The notes: generated by a model from the letters alone, not told the origin. Counted from the stretch's first letter, positions 25,375 to 37,368 are shown. The stretch is 64,000 nt of DNA from Ectothiorhodospiraceae bacterium (GCA_024234875.1 JACKNM010000017.1:62001-126000), one strand, 5' to 3'. Numbers and translations: made by a program.

Positions 25375-27437
25375 CCCGTCGCACGGCGGGCGAGACGCGC
25401 GGTGGTGATCCGCTGGCGCGGGCGCGCGAGCGGGCGGCCGAGCTGCGGGCGCAGATCGAGCATCACAACTACCGGTATCACGTCCTCGACGACCCCGAGA
25501 TCCCGGACGTCGAGTACGACCGCCTGTTCCGCGAGCTGCAGGCGCTCGAGGCCGAGTATCCCGAGCTCGACTCTGCGGACTCGCCGACCCGGCGCGTCGG
25601 CGCCTCCCCACTCGCCGCGTTCGCCGAGGTCGAGCACGTGCTGCCGATGCTCTCGCTGCAGAACGCGTTCGACGACGACGAGCTGCGCGAGTTCGATCGG
25701 CGGGTGCGCGAGCGACTCGACGCCGAGCAGGTGGACTACGTCGCCGAGCCGAAGATCGACGGGCTGGCAGTGAGCCTGCTCTACCGCGACGGCGCGCTCG
25801 CGCGCGCGGCCACCCGCGGTGACGGCACGCGCGGCGAGGACGTGACGCAGAACGTGCGCACCATTCGCGCCGTGCCCCTGCGCCTGCGGGGCGACGACTT
25901 CCCGCGTGAGCTGGAGGTACGCGGCGAGGTCTACATGACCCGCCACGGGTTCGAGGCGATGAACCGCGCTCAGCTCGACGCCGGCGCCAAGACCTTCGCC
26001 AATCCACGGAACGCCGCCGCCGGGGCGCTGCGCCAGCTCGATCCCAACGTCACCGCGAGCCGCCCGCTGACCATGGCCTGCTACGGCGTCGGTCAGGTGA
26101 GCGACGGCGAGGTCGCGCCGACCCACCATCAGACGCTCGCACGTCTCCGCGAGTGGGGCCTTCCGGTGTCGCGCGAGACCGAGGTCCTGGCCGGCATCGA
26201 GCCCTGCATCGGCTACCACCAGCGCATGCTCGAGCGCCGCGCCCGCCTCGGTTTCGAGGTCGACGGGGTCGTGATCAAGGTCGATCGGCTGGACCAGCGC
26301 GAGATCCTCGGATACGTCTCGCGCGCGCCGCGCTGGGCGGTGGCGTTCAAGTTCCCGGCCGAGGAGGCATCGACCACCGTCGAGGCGATCGACGTCCAGG
26401 TCGGGCGGACCGGGGCGGTGACCCCGGTCGCGCGTCTGGCGCCGGTGCAGGTCGGTGGTGTCACCGTCACCAACGCCACCCTCCACAATCAGGACGAGGT
26501 CGACCGCAAGGACGTGCGTGTCGGGGACACGGTGGTGGTGCGCCGTGCCGGCGACGTCATCCCCGAGGTGGTTCGCGTGGTGGTCGAGCGTCGCGTGCCG
26601 GGCGCGGCGCCGTTTCGCCTGCCCGACACCTGTCCCGAATGCGGCTCCCAGGTGGTGCGCGCCGAGGGCGAGGTGGTGGCCCGTTGTAGTGGCGGCCTGA
26701 TCTGCCCGGCCCAGCGCAAGCAGGCGATCCGGCACTTCGCGAGCCGGCGGGCGCTCGACGTGGAAGGGCTCGGCGACAAGCTGGTCGAGCAGCTCGTCGA
26801 CCGCGGCCTCGTCCGCGACGTCGCCGACGTCTTCGAGCTCGGCCAGGAGACGCTGGTCGATCTCGAGCGGATGGGTGAGAAGTCGACGGAGAATCTGCTC
26901 GCGGCGATCGAGCGCAGCCGCCACACCACCCTCGCGCGCTTCCTCTACGCGCTCGGGATTCGCGACGTCGGCGAGGCCACGGCGCAGGCGCTGGCGACGC
27001 ATTTCGGCGATCTCGCCGCCATCCGCGCGGCCTCCGAGGAGCAACTCACCGAGGTTCCCGATGTCGGGCCGGTGGTGGCGCGCCACGTCAGCGCGTTCTT
27101 CGCCGAGCCGCACAATCAGGGCGTGCTCGAACGGCTGTTGCGGCACGTCGACTGGCCGGCGCTGCCGCCGCGGGCGGCCACTGGTGGTGCCGAGTCGCCG
27201 ATCGCCGGCAAGACGGTGGTGCTCACCGGCGCGCTCGCCTCGATGACCCGAGACGAGGCACGGGACCGACTCCAGGCGCTCGGCGCGAAGGTTTCGGGCA
27301 GCGTGTCGAAGAAGACCGACTTCGTCGTGGCCGGTGAGGACGCCGGTTCGAAGCGCGCCCGGGCCGAGGCGCTCGGGGTGCCGATTCGCGACGAGGCCTG
27401 GCTCGAGCGGGTGCTGGCCGGCGAGACGCCGGACTGA
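25371..27437 (+). CDS. ligA: NAD-dependent DNA ligase
   Basis: LigA seals nicks in replication and repair using NAD+. The 688-residue protein has an Ia domain (HHNYRYHVLDDPEIPDVEYD) and the adenylation domain with catalytic Lys128 in AEPKIDGLAV. These are followed by an OB fold, a four-cysteine zinc finger (DTCPECGS and CSGGLICPAQ), helix-hairpin-helix repeats, and a C-terminal BRCT domain (KTVVLTGALASMTRDEARDR). The start at 25371 overlaps the zipA stop. All expected domains are present. Confidence 0.97.
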   Translation: MTRRTAGETRGGDPLARARERAAELRAQIEHHNYRYHVLDDPEIPDVEYDRLFRELQALEAEYPELDSADSPTRRVGASPLAAFAEVEHVLPMLSLQNAFDDDELREFDRRVRERLDAEQVDYVAEPKIDGLAVSLLYRDGALARAATRGDGTRGEDVTQNVRTIRAVPLRLRGDDFPRELEVRGEVYMTRHGFEAMNRAQLDAGAKTFANPRNAAAGALRQLDPNVTASRPLTMACYGVGQVSDGEVAPTHHQTLARLREWGLPVSRETEVLAGIEPCIGYHQRMLERRARLGFEVDGVVIKVDRLDQREILGYVSRAPRWAVAFKFPAEEASTTVEAIDVQVGRTGAVTPVARLAPVQVGGVTVTNATLHNQDEVDRKDVRVGDTVVVRRAGDVIPEVVRVVVERRVPGAAPFRLPDTCPECGSQVVRAEGEVVARCSGGLICPAQRKQAIRHFASRRALDVEGLGDKLVEQLVDRGLVRDVADVFELGQETLVDLERMGEKSTENLLAAIERSRHTTLARFLYALGIRDVGEATAQALATHFGDLAAIRAASEEQLTEVPDVGPVVARHVSAFFAEPHNQGVLERLLRHVDWPALPPRAATGGAESPIAGKTVVLTGALASMTRDEARDRLQALGAKVSGSVSKKTDFVVAGEDAGSKRARAEALGVPIRDEAWLERVLAGETPD

Positions 27438-27500
27438 ATCGACATTCCCACGGGGACGGGCGCCGCCGGCGGCGGGTGCATGCCCCCGCGTGGTGGCGAC

Positions 27501-28475
27501 TCAGGCTGCGGTGATGCGGTTGCGCCCGGTCGTCTTCGACTCGAGCAGCGCGTCGTCGGCGCGCTCGATGAGCCGGGTGCCGTCGTCGGTCGGATGCAGT
27601 GCGGCGACCCCGAAGCTCGCGGTGCTGGTGATGATTCCCCGCGCCGAGCGCACCCGCTCGGCCTCGATCGACCGCCGCAGACGCTCGGCCAGGCGCATCG
27701 CGCCCTCCAGCGACGTGCTGCTCAGCACCACGCAGAACTCCTCGCCGCCGTAGCGAAACACCATGTCGCTGTCGCGCACGCAGCTGCGGATGGTCGCCGC
27801 GATGGCGCGCAGCACCAGGTCGCCGACCGGATGCCCGTACTGGTCGTTCACCGCCTTGAACCGGTCGAGATCGACCATGATCACCGCCAGGTCGCTGCCA
27901 TGGCGACGGGCGAGCTCCACCTCGCGATCCATCACCGCGGAGAGCGCGGCCCGATTGCTGAGCCCGGTGAGCGGATCACGGGTGGCCGCCGCCAGTGCAT
28001 CGCGGTACATGGTGGCGTTGCGAAGCGGGTAGGCGAAGTTCGCCAGCACCGTCTCGAGGGTCTCGGTCTCGTCGGGCGAGAAGGGCCGCTCGCGGGTGAG
28101 GGTGACGGTGCCGTAGAGCTGATCCTCGAGCACCAGGTCGTATCGCGCGCGACTCGCGCCGGAGCCGAACGCCAGATGCAGGCCGTGGGCGTTGTCCTCG
28201 AACTCGATGCCGTCGATCGGAATCACCTCGCGCAGGTGGCGCTCGAGGATCTCCACCAGGGTCGAGATGTCGAGACTGGTCTGGAGCGCGACCGACAGCC
28301 GGAGCAGCCACTCACGATCGAGGGTCGCGCTGCGCGGCGGGGGAAAATCGGGCGACATCATGTGGAGAGGGATGATCTCGGCGGAGATCGCCGACGCATT
28401 ATCCGTGTGCACGAGAGACTTGAGCAACGAGCCATCCACCGCATCCACTCCGACTGCCATGACGAGAAATCGCAC
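27501..28475 (-). CDS. GGDEF diguanylate cyclase with N-terminal sensor region
   Basis: This enzyme is predicted to make cyclic di-GMP. Residues about 45-160 form a GAF-like sensory domain (LLRLSVALQTSLDISTLVEI onward). The GGDEF domain follows, with DPLTGLSNRAALSAVMDRE, DLDRFKAVNDQYGHPVGDL and the active-site motif YGGEEFCVV. An inhibitory I-site (RDSD) lies five residues before GGEEF, so feedback control by c-di-GMP is likely. No EAL domain or membrane helix is present. The GTG at 28475 is the longest start; MMSPDF (about residue 39) is an alternative. It converges on ligA. Confidence 0.88.
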   Translation of the reverse strand: MRFLVMAVGVDAVDGSLLKSLVHTDNASAISAEIIPLHMMSPDFPPPRSATLDREWLLRLSVALQTSLDISTLVEILERHLREVIPIDGIEFEDNAHGLHLAFGSGASRARYDLVLEDQLYGTVTLTRERPFSPDETETLETVLANFAYPLRNATMYRDALAAATRDPLTGLSNRAALSAVMDREVELARRHGSDLAVIMVDLDRFKAVNDQYGHPVGDLVLRAIAATIRSCVRDSDMVFRYGGEEFCVVLSSTSLEGAMRLAERLRRSIEAERVRSARGIITSTASFGVAALHPTDDGTRLIERADDALLESKTTGRNRITAA

Positions 28476-28662
28476 GCGAGCTTACCGGTCAATGTGATGC
28501 AATCCACATGCCAGAACGGTCGGGGATGGGGCAGGGGCGCCGCCCGGCGGCGGTCGGTCGCCGCTCGCCCGGTGGCGGCGGCGCGTGCGCGGCAGGCGGC
28601 TGCCGCTCGACGGCAGCGCGCTGCCGCCTCGGATGCGATCCGTCGGCTCGCGGCGGTCGGGC

Positions 28663-29421
28663 TCAACGCGATTGGGCGTCGACCGACGCGCCGTTCAGGC
28701 CGCGCGAGTCCGGGCCGAGCAGGTACAGGTAGGGAATGACCACCTCGCGTGGCGTGAGCAGGCGCTGGGGGTCCTCGCCGGGGAAGGCAGCGGCGCGCAT
28801 CGCGGTCCGCACCGGGCCGGGGCTGATGCAGTTCGAGCGCACCCGGCCCTCGTTCTGGACCTCGTCGGCGAGCACCTGCGACAGGCCCTCGATCGCGAAC
28901 TTCGAGCAGGCGTAGGCACCCCAGTAGGCGCGACCGTGGCGTCCGACGCCCGAGCTCGTGAACACCATGCTCGCGTCGCCGGTGCGCCGCATCAGGGGCA
29001 GACAGGCGCGGCTGAGCAGGAACGCGGCGTGGACGTTCACCTGGAACACCCGCGCCCACTGGTCCGGGTCGTAGCGCTCGATGGCGGTCATCGGCCCCAG
29101 GATCCCGGCATTGTGCAGCAGGCCGTCGAGCCGCCCGAGCTCTGAGTCGACTCGCTGTGCCAGCTCCTCGTGGTGGGTTGGCGCGGCGCCGAGCAGGTCC
29201 ATCGGGTAGATGGCGGGCTCCGGGTGGCCGGCGTCGACGATGGCGTCGTAGACCCGCTCGAGCTTGCGCACGGTGCGCCCGAGTAGCACCACCGTCGCGC
29301 CGTGGGCGGCGCAGGCCTCGGCGACCGCGCGGCCGATGCCGTCACCGGCGCCGGTGATCAGCACGGTCCTCCCGGCGAGCAGATCCGCTCGCGGCTGGTA
29401 GTCGGCAGGGACAGCGCTCAT
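28663..29421 (-). CDS. YciK-like short-chain dehydrogenase/reductase
   Basis: This is a 252-residue NAD(P)-dependent oxidoreductase of the classical SDR family, closest in layout to YciK. The Rossmann motif is VLITGAGDGIGRAVAEACAA, followed by LLHNAGILGPMT, the catalytic serine in VFTSSGVGRHGRA, and YxxxK in AYWGAYACSKFAIEGLSQ. The C-terminal ISPGPVRTAMRAAAFPGEDP is also YciK-like. The physiological substrate is not known for the family. The ATG at 29421 is chosen because upstream frame is only Arg-rich shadow. A 193-base gap separates it from the next gene on the same strand. Confidence 0.88.
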   Translation of the reverse strand: MSAVPADYQPRADLLAGRTVLITGAGDGIGRAVAEACAAHGATVVLLGRTVRKLERVYDAIVDAGHPEPAIYPMDLLGAAPTHHEELAQRVDSELGRLDGLLHNAGILGPMTAIERYDPDQWARVFQVNVHAAFLLSRACLPLMRRTGDASMVFTSSGVGRHGRAYWGAYACSKFAIEGLSQVLADEVQNEGRVRSNCISPGPVRTAMRAAAFPGEDPQRLLTPREVVIPYLYLLGPDSRGLNGASVDAQSR

Positions 29422-29614
29422 GACTCGGTCTCCGTGACGATTCTCTGTCGGTTTCCTGACCGTGCGACGTCCGGTTGACGCCCGCGGCTCGACGCCCGCC
29501 ACGCGGCCGGCTCGTTGCCGGCGCGATCCTCGCCCACCCAGGGTCGCGGCGCCACCCTCGCGGACGGTTGCGGCCGCGCCACTGCCGTCGCATCCCGCTC
29601 GCGGCGCACCGCAC

Positions 29615-30418
29615 TCACGCGCTGCGCGGCGCCGCCAGCGCACGGGCCACGCCGCCGCGGGCGCGCCACACCACCCACAGCTTGCCGAGCGGGGTGAGCC
29701 CGGCGCGGCGCGACCGCACCTGGTGCCCGGCACGCGCGAGCGCCGCGAGCTGGGCGCGCGCGAGCGCCGCGAGGAGGAGCTGATCGGCGTCGCGGGGGTC
29801 GCCGGTGGCGGACAGCGCCGGGCCGGCGCGAGCCAGGCGGTCGCGCGCCTCGACCGCGAGCGCGGCAATCACCGAGGGGTCCGCCGGTCGGGGCACCAGG
29901 GCCGGCTCCGCCGGGCCGTCGCCGCGGCTCGGACGCACCAACTCGGCGAGGGCGAGTGCGGTGCCGAGCTCCCGCGCCGCGCGCAGCCGCGCGGGGCGTG
30001 GTGCCCCGCGTAGCCGCGCCAGCAACTCGCCGGCCACCCCGCCGGTCCCGGCGCAGAACGCGGTGGTGGCGCCCACGTCGCCGGCGTGGCCGGCCTCGAC
30101 CAGCGTCTCCACCGTGGCGAGCATCTCCTGCACCAGCGTCGCCGGCAGCAGCCGGTCCGCCGCCACCGCGGCGAGCGCGGTGGTCGCCGGGTGGCGCGGG
30201 TTGCGGGCGAGCATCGCCCCGGCCTCCTCGACCCACCAGCCGAGGCGCATGCGGGCAGTCGCGGCATCGCTGGCGCGCGTCAGCCCCACCAGCTCGAGTC
30301 GTAGCGCGTCCACCGCACAGACCAGCCGGCGGTCCTCGGCGTCGGCGAACAGCAGGCTGTAGTAGCGCGACGCACCGGGCGGCGCCGCCAGCGCCTCGCA
30401 GTAGCGATCCGGCTCCAT
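29615..30418 (-). CDS. Squalene/phytoene synthase-like protein lacking the Asp-rich motifs
   Basis: This 267-residue helical protein has the squalene/phytoene synthase family layout (RYYSLLFADAEDRRLVCAVD near the N-terminus, MRLGWWVEEAGAML, LGTALALAELVRPSRGD). The two DxxxD magnesium/diphosphate motifs of active enzymes are not visible: the first site reads AVDALRLEL and the second LAELVRPSRG. It may therefore be a non-catalytic homologue like the NDUFAF6 group rather than a terpene synthase. It ends the gph-ubiG-mtaD strand run, 7 bases after gph. The start ATG at 30418 is preceded by the gph stop. Confidence 0.7.
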   Translation of the reverse strand: MEPDRYCEALAAPPGASRYYSLLFADAEDRRLVCAVDALRLELVGLTRASDAATARMRLGWWVEEAGAMLARNPRHPATTALAAVAADRLLPATLVQEMLATVETLVEAGHAGDVGATTAFCAGTGGVAGELLARLRGAPRPARLRAARELGTALALAELVRPSRGDGPAEPALVPRPADPSVIAALAVEARDRLARAGPALSATGDPRDADQLLLAALARAQLAALARAGHQVRSRRAGLTPLGKLWVVWRARGGVARALAAPRSA

Positions 30419-30425
30419 CGGCGGC

Positions 30426-31160
30426 TCAGACCGTACGCCCGGCCCCACGCGACCGGTGGGCGAGGGGAGCGAGGAGCGCGCCGAGCTCGGCCGTCGACCG
30501 CACGTAGGCGTCGGCGCCCCAGGTGTGGGGGTCGGTCTGGGCGCTGCCGTAGCCGTAGAGCGCGACCACCGACCGCATGCCGGCCGCCCGCGCGGCACGC
30601 ACGTCGGGCAGCGCGTCGCCGACGTACACGCAGTCGGCCGGGGCGCACGCGGCGAGGCGGGCGCCGAGGAGCAGGGGCTCGGGGTGGGGCTTGGGATTGG
30701 TCACGCTGTCGCCGCTCACCACACACACCGCGCGCCGGAGCAGCCCGAGGGCGTCGAGCAAGGGCTCGGTCAGCCACGCCGGCTTGCTGGTGACGACCCC
30801 CCACCGGGTGCCGGCCGATTCCAGCGCGTCCAGCACCGCCTCGGTGCCGGTGAACAGGCGCGTGCGCTCGGCGATGTCCGCGCGGTAGGCGGCGAGGAAG
30901 CGGTCGAGCACGGCCTCGAATCGCGCTGCCGACACCCCGGGGCCGAGCCCGGCGGAGACCATGGCGCGGCTGCCGGCGGTGACCAGGGCGCGGGCGCGAT
31001 CCGGGCCGAGCGGGCCGACACCGTGCTCGGCCAGCGCCAGATCGAGCGCGGCGACCAGGTCCGGGAGGGTGTCGGCGAGGGTGCCGTCCAGATCGAAGAG
31101 CACCGCCGACACCGACTCGGCAGGCCCGAGGCTGGCCGTCACGGGAGCGGGCGTGGTCAT
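30426..31160 (-). CDS. gph: Phosphoglycolate phosphatase-type HAD hydrolase
   Basis: This is a 244-residue HAD phosphatase that hydrolyses 2-phosphoglycolate and related small phosphates. Motif I is VLFDLDGTLADTLPDLVAAL, motif II is VVTSKPAW, and motifs III/IV are NPKPHPEPLLLGARL and VYVGDALPDVRAARAAG, as in Gph. The C1-type cap lies between motifs I and II. The start ATG overlaps the ubiG stop. Adjacent ubiG and yciK-like genes give the same order as in Pseudomonas, which supports the gph assignment. Confidence 0.88.
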   Translation of the reverse strand: MTTPAPVTASLGPAESVSAVLFDLDGTLADTLPDLVAALDLALAEHGVGPLGPDRARALVTAGSRAMVSAGLGPGVSAARFEAVLDRFLAAYRADIAERTRLFTGTEAVLDALESAGTRWGVVTSKPAWLTEPLLDALGLLRRAVCVVSGDSVTNPKPHPEPLLLGARLAACAPADCVYVGDALPDVRAARAAGMRSVVALYGYGSAQTDPHTWGADAYVRSTAELGALLAPLAHRSRGAGRTV

Positions 31161-31879
31161 GGCGCCGGGCGGCGCATCCACACCACGTAGTTCACCGACG
31201 GGTCGCGGGTGAGCCGATGGTCGTGGGTGATGGGGCGATACTCGACCCCGCGCAGCTCGCGCACCTCGAGCCGGTGGTGCCGCGCCCAGGCCGCGAGCTC
31301 CGACGGACGGACGAAGCGGCGGTAGTCGTGCGTGCCGCGTGGCAGCAGGCGCATCACGTACTCGGCACCGAGCACCGCCATCAGCCAGGCCTTGGGACGG
31401 CGGTTGATGGTCGACACGAAGACGTCGCCGCCGGGGCGGACCAGCCTCGCGCAGGCGCCGAGCAGGCCAATCGGGTCCGGCACGTGCTCGATCAGCTCCA
31501 TGCAGGTCACGACGTCGTAGGCGCCGGGCTCGCTGTCGGCGGTCTCCTCCGCGGTGGCGACGCGGTAGTCGACGTCGAGTCCCGACTCGAACAGGTGCAG
31601 GCGGGCGACCGCGATGGCGGCCTCGGAGGCGTCGATGCCGGTGACGCTCGCCCCGGCCGCGGCCAGCGCCTCGCTCAGGATTCCACCGCCGCAGCCGACG
31701 TCGATCACCCGCGCGCCGCTCACCGGCGCCCGCTCGGTCACGAACCGGGTGCGCAGTGGGTTCAGCTCGTGCAGCGGACGCATCTCGCCCGCCGGATCCC
31801 ACCAGCGCGAGGCGAGCGCGTCGAACCGCCCGACCTCGGCGGGATCGACGTTCGCGCCCGATGTCGTGTGCGTGCTCAC
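31157..31879 (-). CDS. ubiG: Ubiquinone biosynthesis O-methyltransferase
   Basis: UbiG carries out both O-methylations of ubiquinone synthesis using S-adenosylmethionine. The 240-residue protein has the UbiG N-terminus FDALASRWWDPAGEMRPLHE, the SAM motif VIDVGCGGGILSEALAAAGA, and MELIEHVPDP and RGTHDYRRFVRPSEL. The GTG at 31879 overlaps the mtaD stop (GTGA), and the ubiG stop overlaps the gph start, so mtaD-ubiG-gph is tightly coupled. The methyltransferase product S-adenosylhomocysteine is a substrate class for the upstream MtaD family. Confidence 0.94.
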   Translation of the reverse strand: MSTHTTSGANVDPAEVGRFDALASRWWDPAGEMRPLHELNPLRTRFVTERAPVSGARVIDVGCGGGILSEALAAAGASVTGIDASEAAIAVARLHLFESGLDVDYRVATAEETADSEPGAYDVVTCMELIEHVPDPIGLLGACARLVRPGGDVFVSTINRRPKAWLMAVLGAEYVMRLLPRGTHDYRRFVRPSELAAWARHHRLEVRELRGVEYRPITHDHRLTRDPSVNYVVWMRRPAP

Positions 31880-33195
31880 GCGTGCTCCGCGATTCTGGGG
31901 CGCCAGCGTCGCGCGGTCTCGGCGATCTCCGCCACGTCCAGGGTGAGAAGCTCGCGCGCGGCGAGGAGGCGCCGACCGGCCACCCAGACGTCGGTCACCT
32001 GGGCCGCGCTGGCGGCGTACACCAGGTCCGACAACGGGTGGTAGACGGGCGAGGTCTCGATTGCGGCGAGGTCGATCGCGGCCAGGTCCGCCTGCTTGCC
32101 GGGGCGCAGCGAGCCGATGATCTCGTCCAGGCCGAGCGCGCGTGCGCCACCGAGCGTCGCCGCGTGCAACGCCTGCCACGCCGGGAACGCGGACGCGTCG
32201 CCGGCCACCCCCTTGGCCAGCAGCGAGGCCGTGCGCAGCTCGCCGAGCATCGACAGGTCGTTGTTGCTGGCCGCGCCGTCGGTACCGATGGCGACGTTGA
32301 CCCCGGCGTCGACCAGCCGCGCCACCGGGCAGAACCCGCTGGCCAGCTTGAGGTTCGACTCCGGGCAGTGCACGACGTGGACGGCGTGGGTGGCCAGGCG
32401 CTCGATGTCGAGCTCCGTGAGCTGGGTCATGTGGACCGCGACCAGGCGGTCGCTCAGCAGGCCGAGGCGCTCGAGGCGATCCAGCCCAGAGCAGCCGGTG
32501 GCCTCGATGGCGCGCGCCACCTCGTCGGCGGTCTCGTGCACGTGCATGTGAACCGGGAGCTCGAGCTCGTCGGCCAGGGTTCGGACGCGCTCGAGCGGCC
32601 GGTCCGACACCGTGTACGGCGCGTGCGGGGCGAAGGCGGTGGTGACCAGGGGCAGGTCGCGCAGCCGGTCGTGCACGTCCAACGCCTTGGCGATGTACTC
32701 GTCGGCGTCGCCGGCCCACACGGTGGGGAAGTCGACCACGATGAGCCCGACCACGGCGCGGATGCCGGCCTCGGCCGCGACGCGCGCGCACTCGTCGGGG
32801 TAGAAGTACATGTCGTTGAAGCAGGTGGTGCCGCCGCGCAGCATCTCGGCCACGGCGAGCCGCGTGCCGTCGCGCACGAAGCCGTCGCTCACGTGGCGCG
32901 CCTCCGCCGGCCACACGTGCTCGTGCAGCCAGCGCTCGAGCGGAAGGTCGTCGGCGAGCCCGCGGAACAGCGACATCGCGGCGTGGGTGTGCGCGTTGAC
33001 CAGCCCCGGAATCAGCGCGTGGTGGTCGAGGTCGACGGTCGCGCGCGGCGCGAAACGCGCCGCCGCCTCGCGTTGCGGGAGCACGGCCACGATTCGCTCA
33101 CCGTCGATGGCGACCGCGTGCGCCTCGAGCACGACGTCGCGCGGCTCCACCGGGATGACCCAACGGGCGTTGACGAGCTGGTCGACGGGCTCCAT
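31876..33195 (-). CDS. mtaD: Methylthioadenosine/S-adenosylhomocysteine deaminase
   Basis: This is a 439-residue metal-dependent amidohydrolase that deaminates 5'-methylthioadenosine (and often S-adenosylhomocysteine) to the inosine form. Metal and catalytic motifs are LIPGLVNAHTHAAMSLFRGL, VHMHVHETADEV, VHMTQLTELD, and HCPESNLKLASG with GTDGAASNNDLSM. In Pseudomonas aeruginosa the same enzyme feeds methylthioinosine phosphorylase and then MtnA; here mtnA is the divergent neighbour. A methylthioinosine phosphorylase gene is not in the window. Confidence 0.92.
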   Translation of the reverse strand: MEPVDQLVNARWVIPVEPRDVVLEAHAVAIDGERIVAVLPQREAAARFAPRATVDLDHHALIPGLVNAHTHAAMSLFRGLADDLPLERWLHEHVWPAEARHVSDGFVRDGTRLAVAEMLRGGTTCFNDMYFYPDECARVAAEAGIRAVVGLIVVDFPTVWAGDADEYIAKALDVHDRLRDLPLVTTAFAPHAPYTVSDRPLERVRTLADELELPVHMHVHETADEVARAIEATGCSGLDRLERLGLLSDRLVAVHMTQLTELDIERLATHAVHVVHCPESNLKLASGFCPVARLVDAGVNVAIGTDGAASNNDLSMLGELRTASLLAKGVAGDASAFPAWQALHAATLGGARALGLDEIIGSLRPGKQADLAAIDLAAIETSPVYHPLSDLVYAASAAQVTDVWVAGRRLLAARELLTLDVAEIAETARRWRPRIAEHA

Positions 33196-33260
33196 CGATG
33201 ACGACTGCCTGCGTGGGACGGGTCAGGCTCGAGCGTGCCGGCGCTCGATCGCGGTCGGCA

Positions 33261-33269
33261 TGATAGATT
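33261..33269 (+). promoter_or_regulatory. Candidate extended -10 promoter for mtnA
   Basis: TGATAGATT is a TGn extended -10 element 56 bases before the mtnA start, in the 129-base gap between the divergent mtaD and mtnA genes. No good -35 is visible, which is tolerated with an extended -10. Confidence 0.4.
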
Positions 33270-33324
33270 GCGGCCTCCGACCGTGCCAGGCCGGTGCCTC
33301 GCACCGGCGTGAGGGGAAGACGCC

Positions 33325-34377
33325 GTGACACACGAGGTCGTCGACAACGTACGCGCGATGCGCTGGCATCGCGAGGCGCTGGAGATGCTCGATCAGCGCG
33401 AGCTGCCGGCGCGCGAGGTGTGGGTGCGTTGCACGACCTGCGCCGAGGTGGCGTCCGCGATCACGTCGATGGTGGTGCGCGGCGCGCCCGCGATCGGCGT
33501 CTGCGCGGCCTACGGCGCGGTGCTCTCGGCACGCGTGCGCCAGCGCGACGACCGCGGCGGCTGGCGCGCCGGGTTCGACGCCGACCTCGATGCGCTCGCC
33601 CGGGCGCGCCCCACTGCGGTGAACCTGGTGTGGGCGGTGGAGCGGATGCGGCGGGTGGCGCGCGCGGCGGACGATGCCGCCGCCCCCGGTGCGATCCTCG
33701 ATGCGGCACACGCCCTCCACCGCGACGACGTCGACGGCAACCGGCGCATGGGCGCGTACGGCGCCGCGCTCCTCGGTGCGCGCGCGCCGGTGCTCACCCA
33801 CTGCAACACCGGCTCGCTCGCCACCGGCGGCTACGGCACCGCCCTCGGGGTGATTCGCAGCGCCTGGGCGGCGGGCAAGGTCGAGCGTGTCCTCGCCGAC
33901 GAGACCCGACCCTGGCTCCAGGGCGCACGGCTCACCGCCTGGGAGCTGGTGCGCGACGGCATTCCGGTCGACCTGCTGGCCGACGGCGCCGCCGCCTGGG
34001 CGATGCGTCGCGCCGGGGTGGGGTGGGTGATCGTCGGGGCCGACCGGGTCGCGGCCAACGGCGACGTCGCCAACAAGATCGGCACCTATGCACTGGCCGT
34101 CGCCGCGCGCCACCACGGCGTGCGCTTCATGGTCGCCGCGCCGACCTCGACCATCGATCCCGACTGCCCCGACGGCGACGCCATCCCCATCGAGCTGCGG
34201 GCGGAGGCCGAGGTGCTGACCGCCGGCGGTCGGCGCATCGCGGCGGAGGGGGCGAGGGCCTGGAACCCGGTCTTCGACGTCACCCCGGCCGCACTGGTGG
34301 ACGCCCTGGTGACCGAGCGCGGGGTGATCGAGCGGCCCGGACCGGAAGCGATCGCGGCGCATCTCGGGCGCGCCTGA
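33325..34377 (+). CDS. mtnA: S-methyl-5-thioribose-1-phosphate isomerase
   Basis: MtnA converts methylthioribose-1-phosphate to methylthioribulose-1-phosphate in methionine salvage. Family motifs include TSMVVRGAPAIGVCAAYGA, THCNTGSLATGGYGTALGVI (catalytic cysteine), ETRPWLQGARLTAWEL, and IVGADRVAANGDVANKIGTY with the catalytic Asp. The GTG at 33325 follows GAGGGGAAGA, a good ribosome binding site. It is divergent from mtaD, which acts two steps earlier in the same pathway, and precedes gyrA as in Pseudomonas. Confidence 0.95.
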   Translation: MTHEVVDNVRAMRWHREALEMLDQRELPAREVWVRCTTCAEVASAITSMVVRGAPAIGVCAAYGAVLSARVRQRDDRGGWRAGFDADLDALARARPTAVNLVWAVERMRRVARAADDAAAPGAILDAAHALHRDDVDGNRRMGAYGAALLGARAPVLTHCNTGSLATGGYGTALGVIRSAWAAGKVERVLADETRPWLQGARLTAWELVRDGIPVDLLADGAAAWAMRRAGVGWVIVGADRVAANGDVANKIGTYALAVAARHHGVRFMVAAPTSTIDPDCPDGDAIPIELRAEAEVLTAGGRRIAAEGARAWNPVFDVTPAALVDALVTERGVIERPGPEAIAAHLGRA

Positions 34378-34460
34378 GCGCGAGCCCCCGGTCGGGGGGC
34401 CGCGGCCGGCGGCGGTTGCGCGCCGCGGCCACCGCCGCGGTACATCGAACTCCCTGACAG

Positions 34461-34469
34461 TGGTAGAAT
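34461..34469 (+). promoter_or_regulatory. Candidate extended -10 promoter for gyrA
   Basis: TGGTAGAAT matches an extended -10 (TGn plus TAGAAT) 208 bases upstream of gyrA, in an AT-enriched patch of the otherwise GC-rich 299-base gap after mtnA. No -35 match is convincing. The remaining leader (34470-34676) shows no further gene. Confidence 0.45.
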
Positions 34470-34676
34470 TTCCGCCTTTCCAGGGCAACGTCGCGCACAC
34501 GCGTCGGCCGAGCGCCGGCGCCGCCCCCACGCCCGCCTCCACGGCCCGCGACTCGGCCGCCGATCGGTGCTGCTCGGCGCCGGGCGGGCAGGTGCGGGGC
34601 GGGATCGCCGGTGCGGCGCGGTGGCCGGACGTGCGTCGGCTCGCCCTGGGCTCGGAGCCCTGATTTCGGAGCGTCG

Positions 34677-37319
<2,643 letters not shown>

Positions 37320-37368
37320 GTCCGGTAACGCCACAGCGCGCCTCGCGCGCGAGGAGCGATCGAATCGC

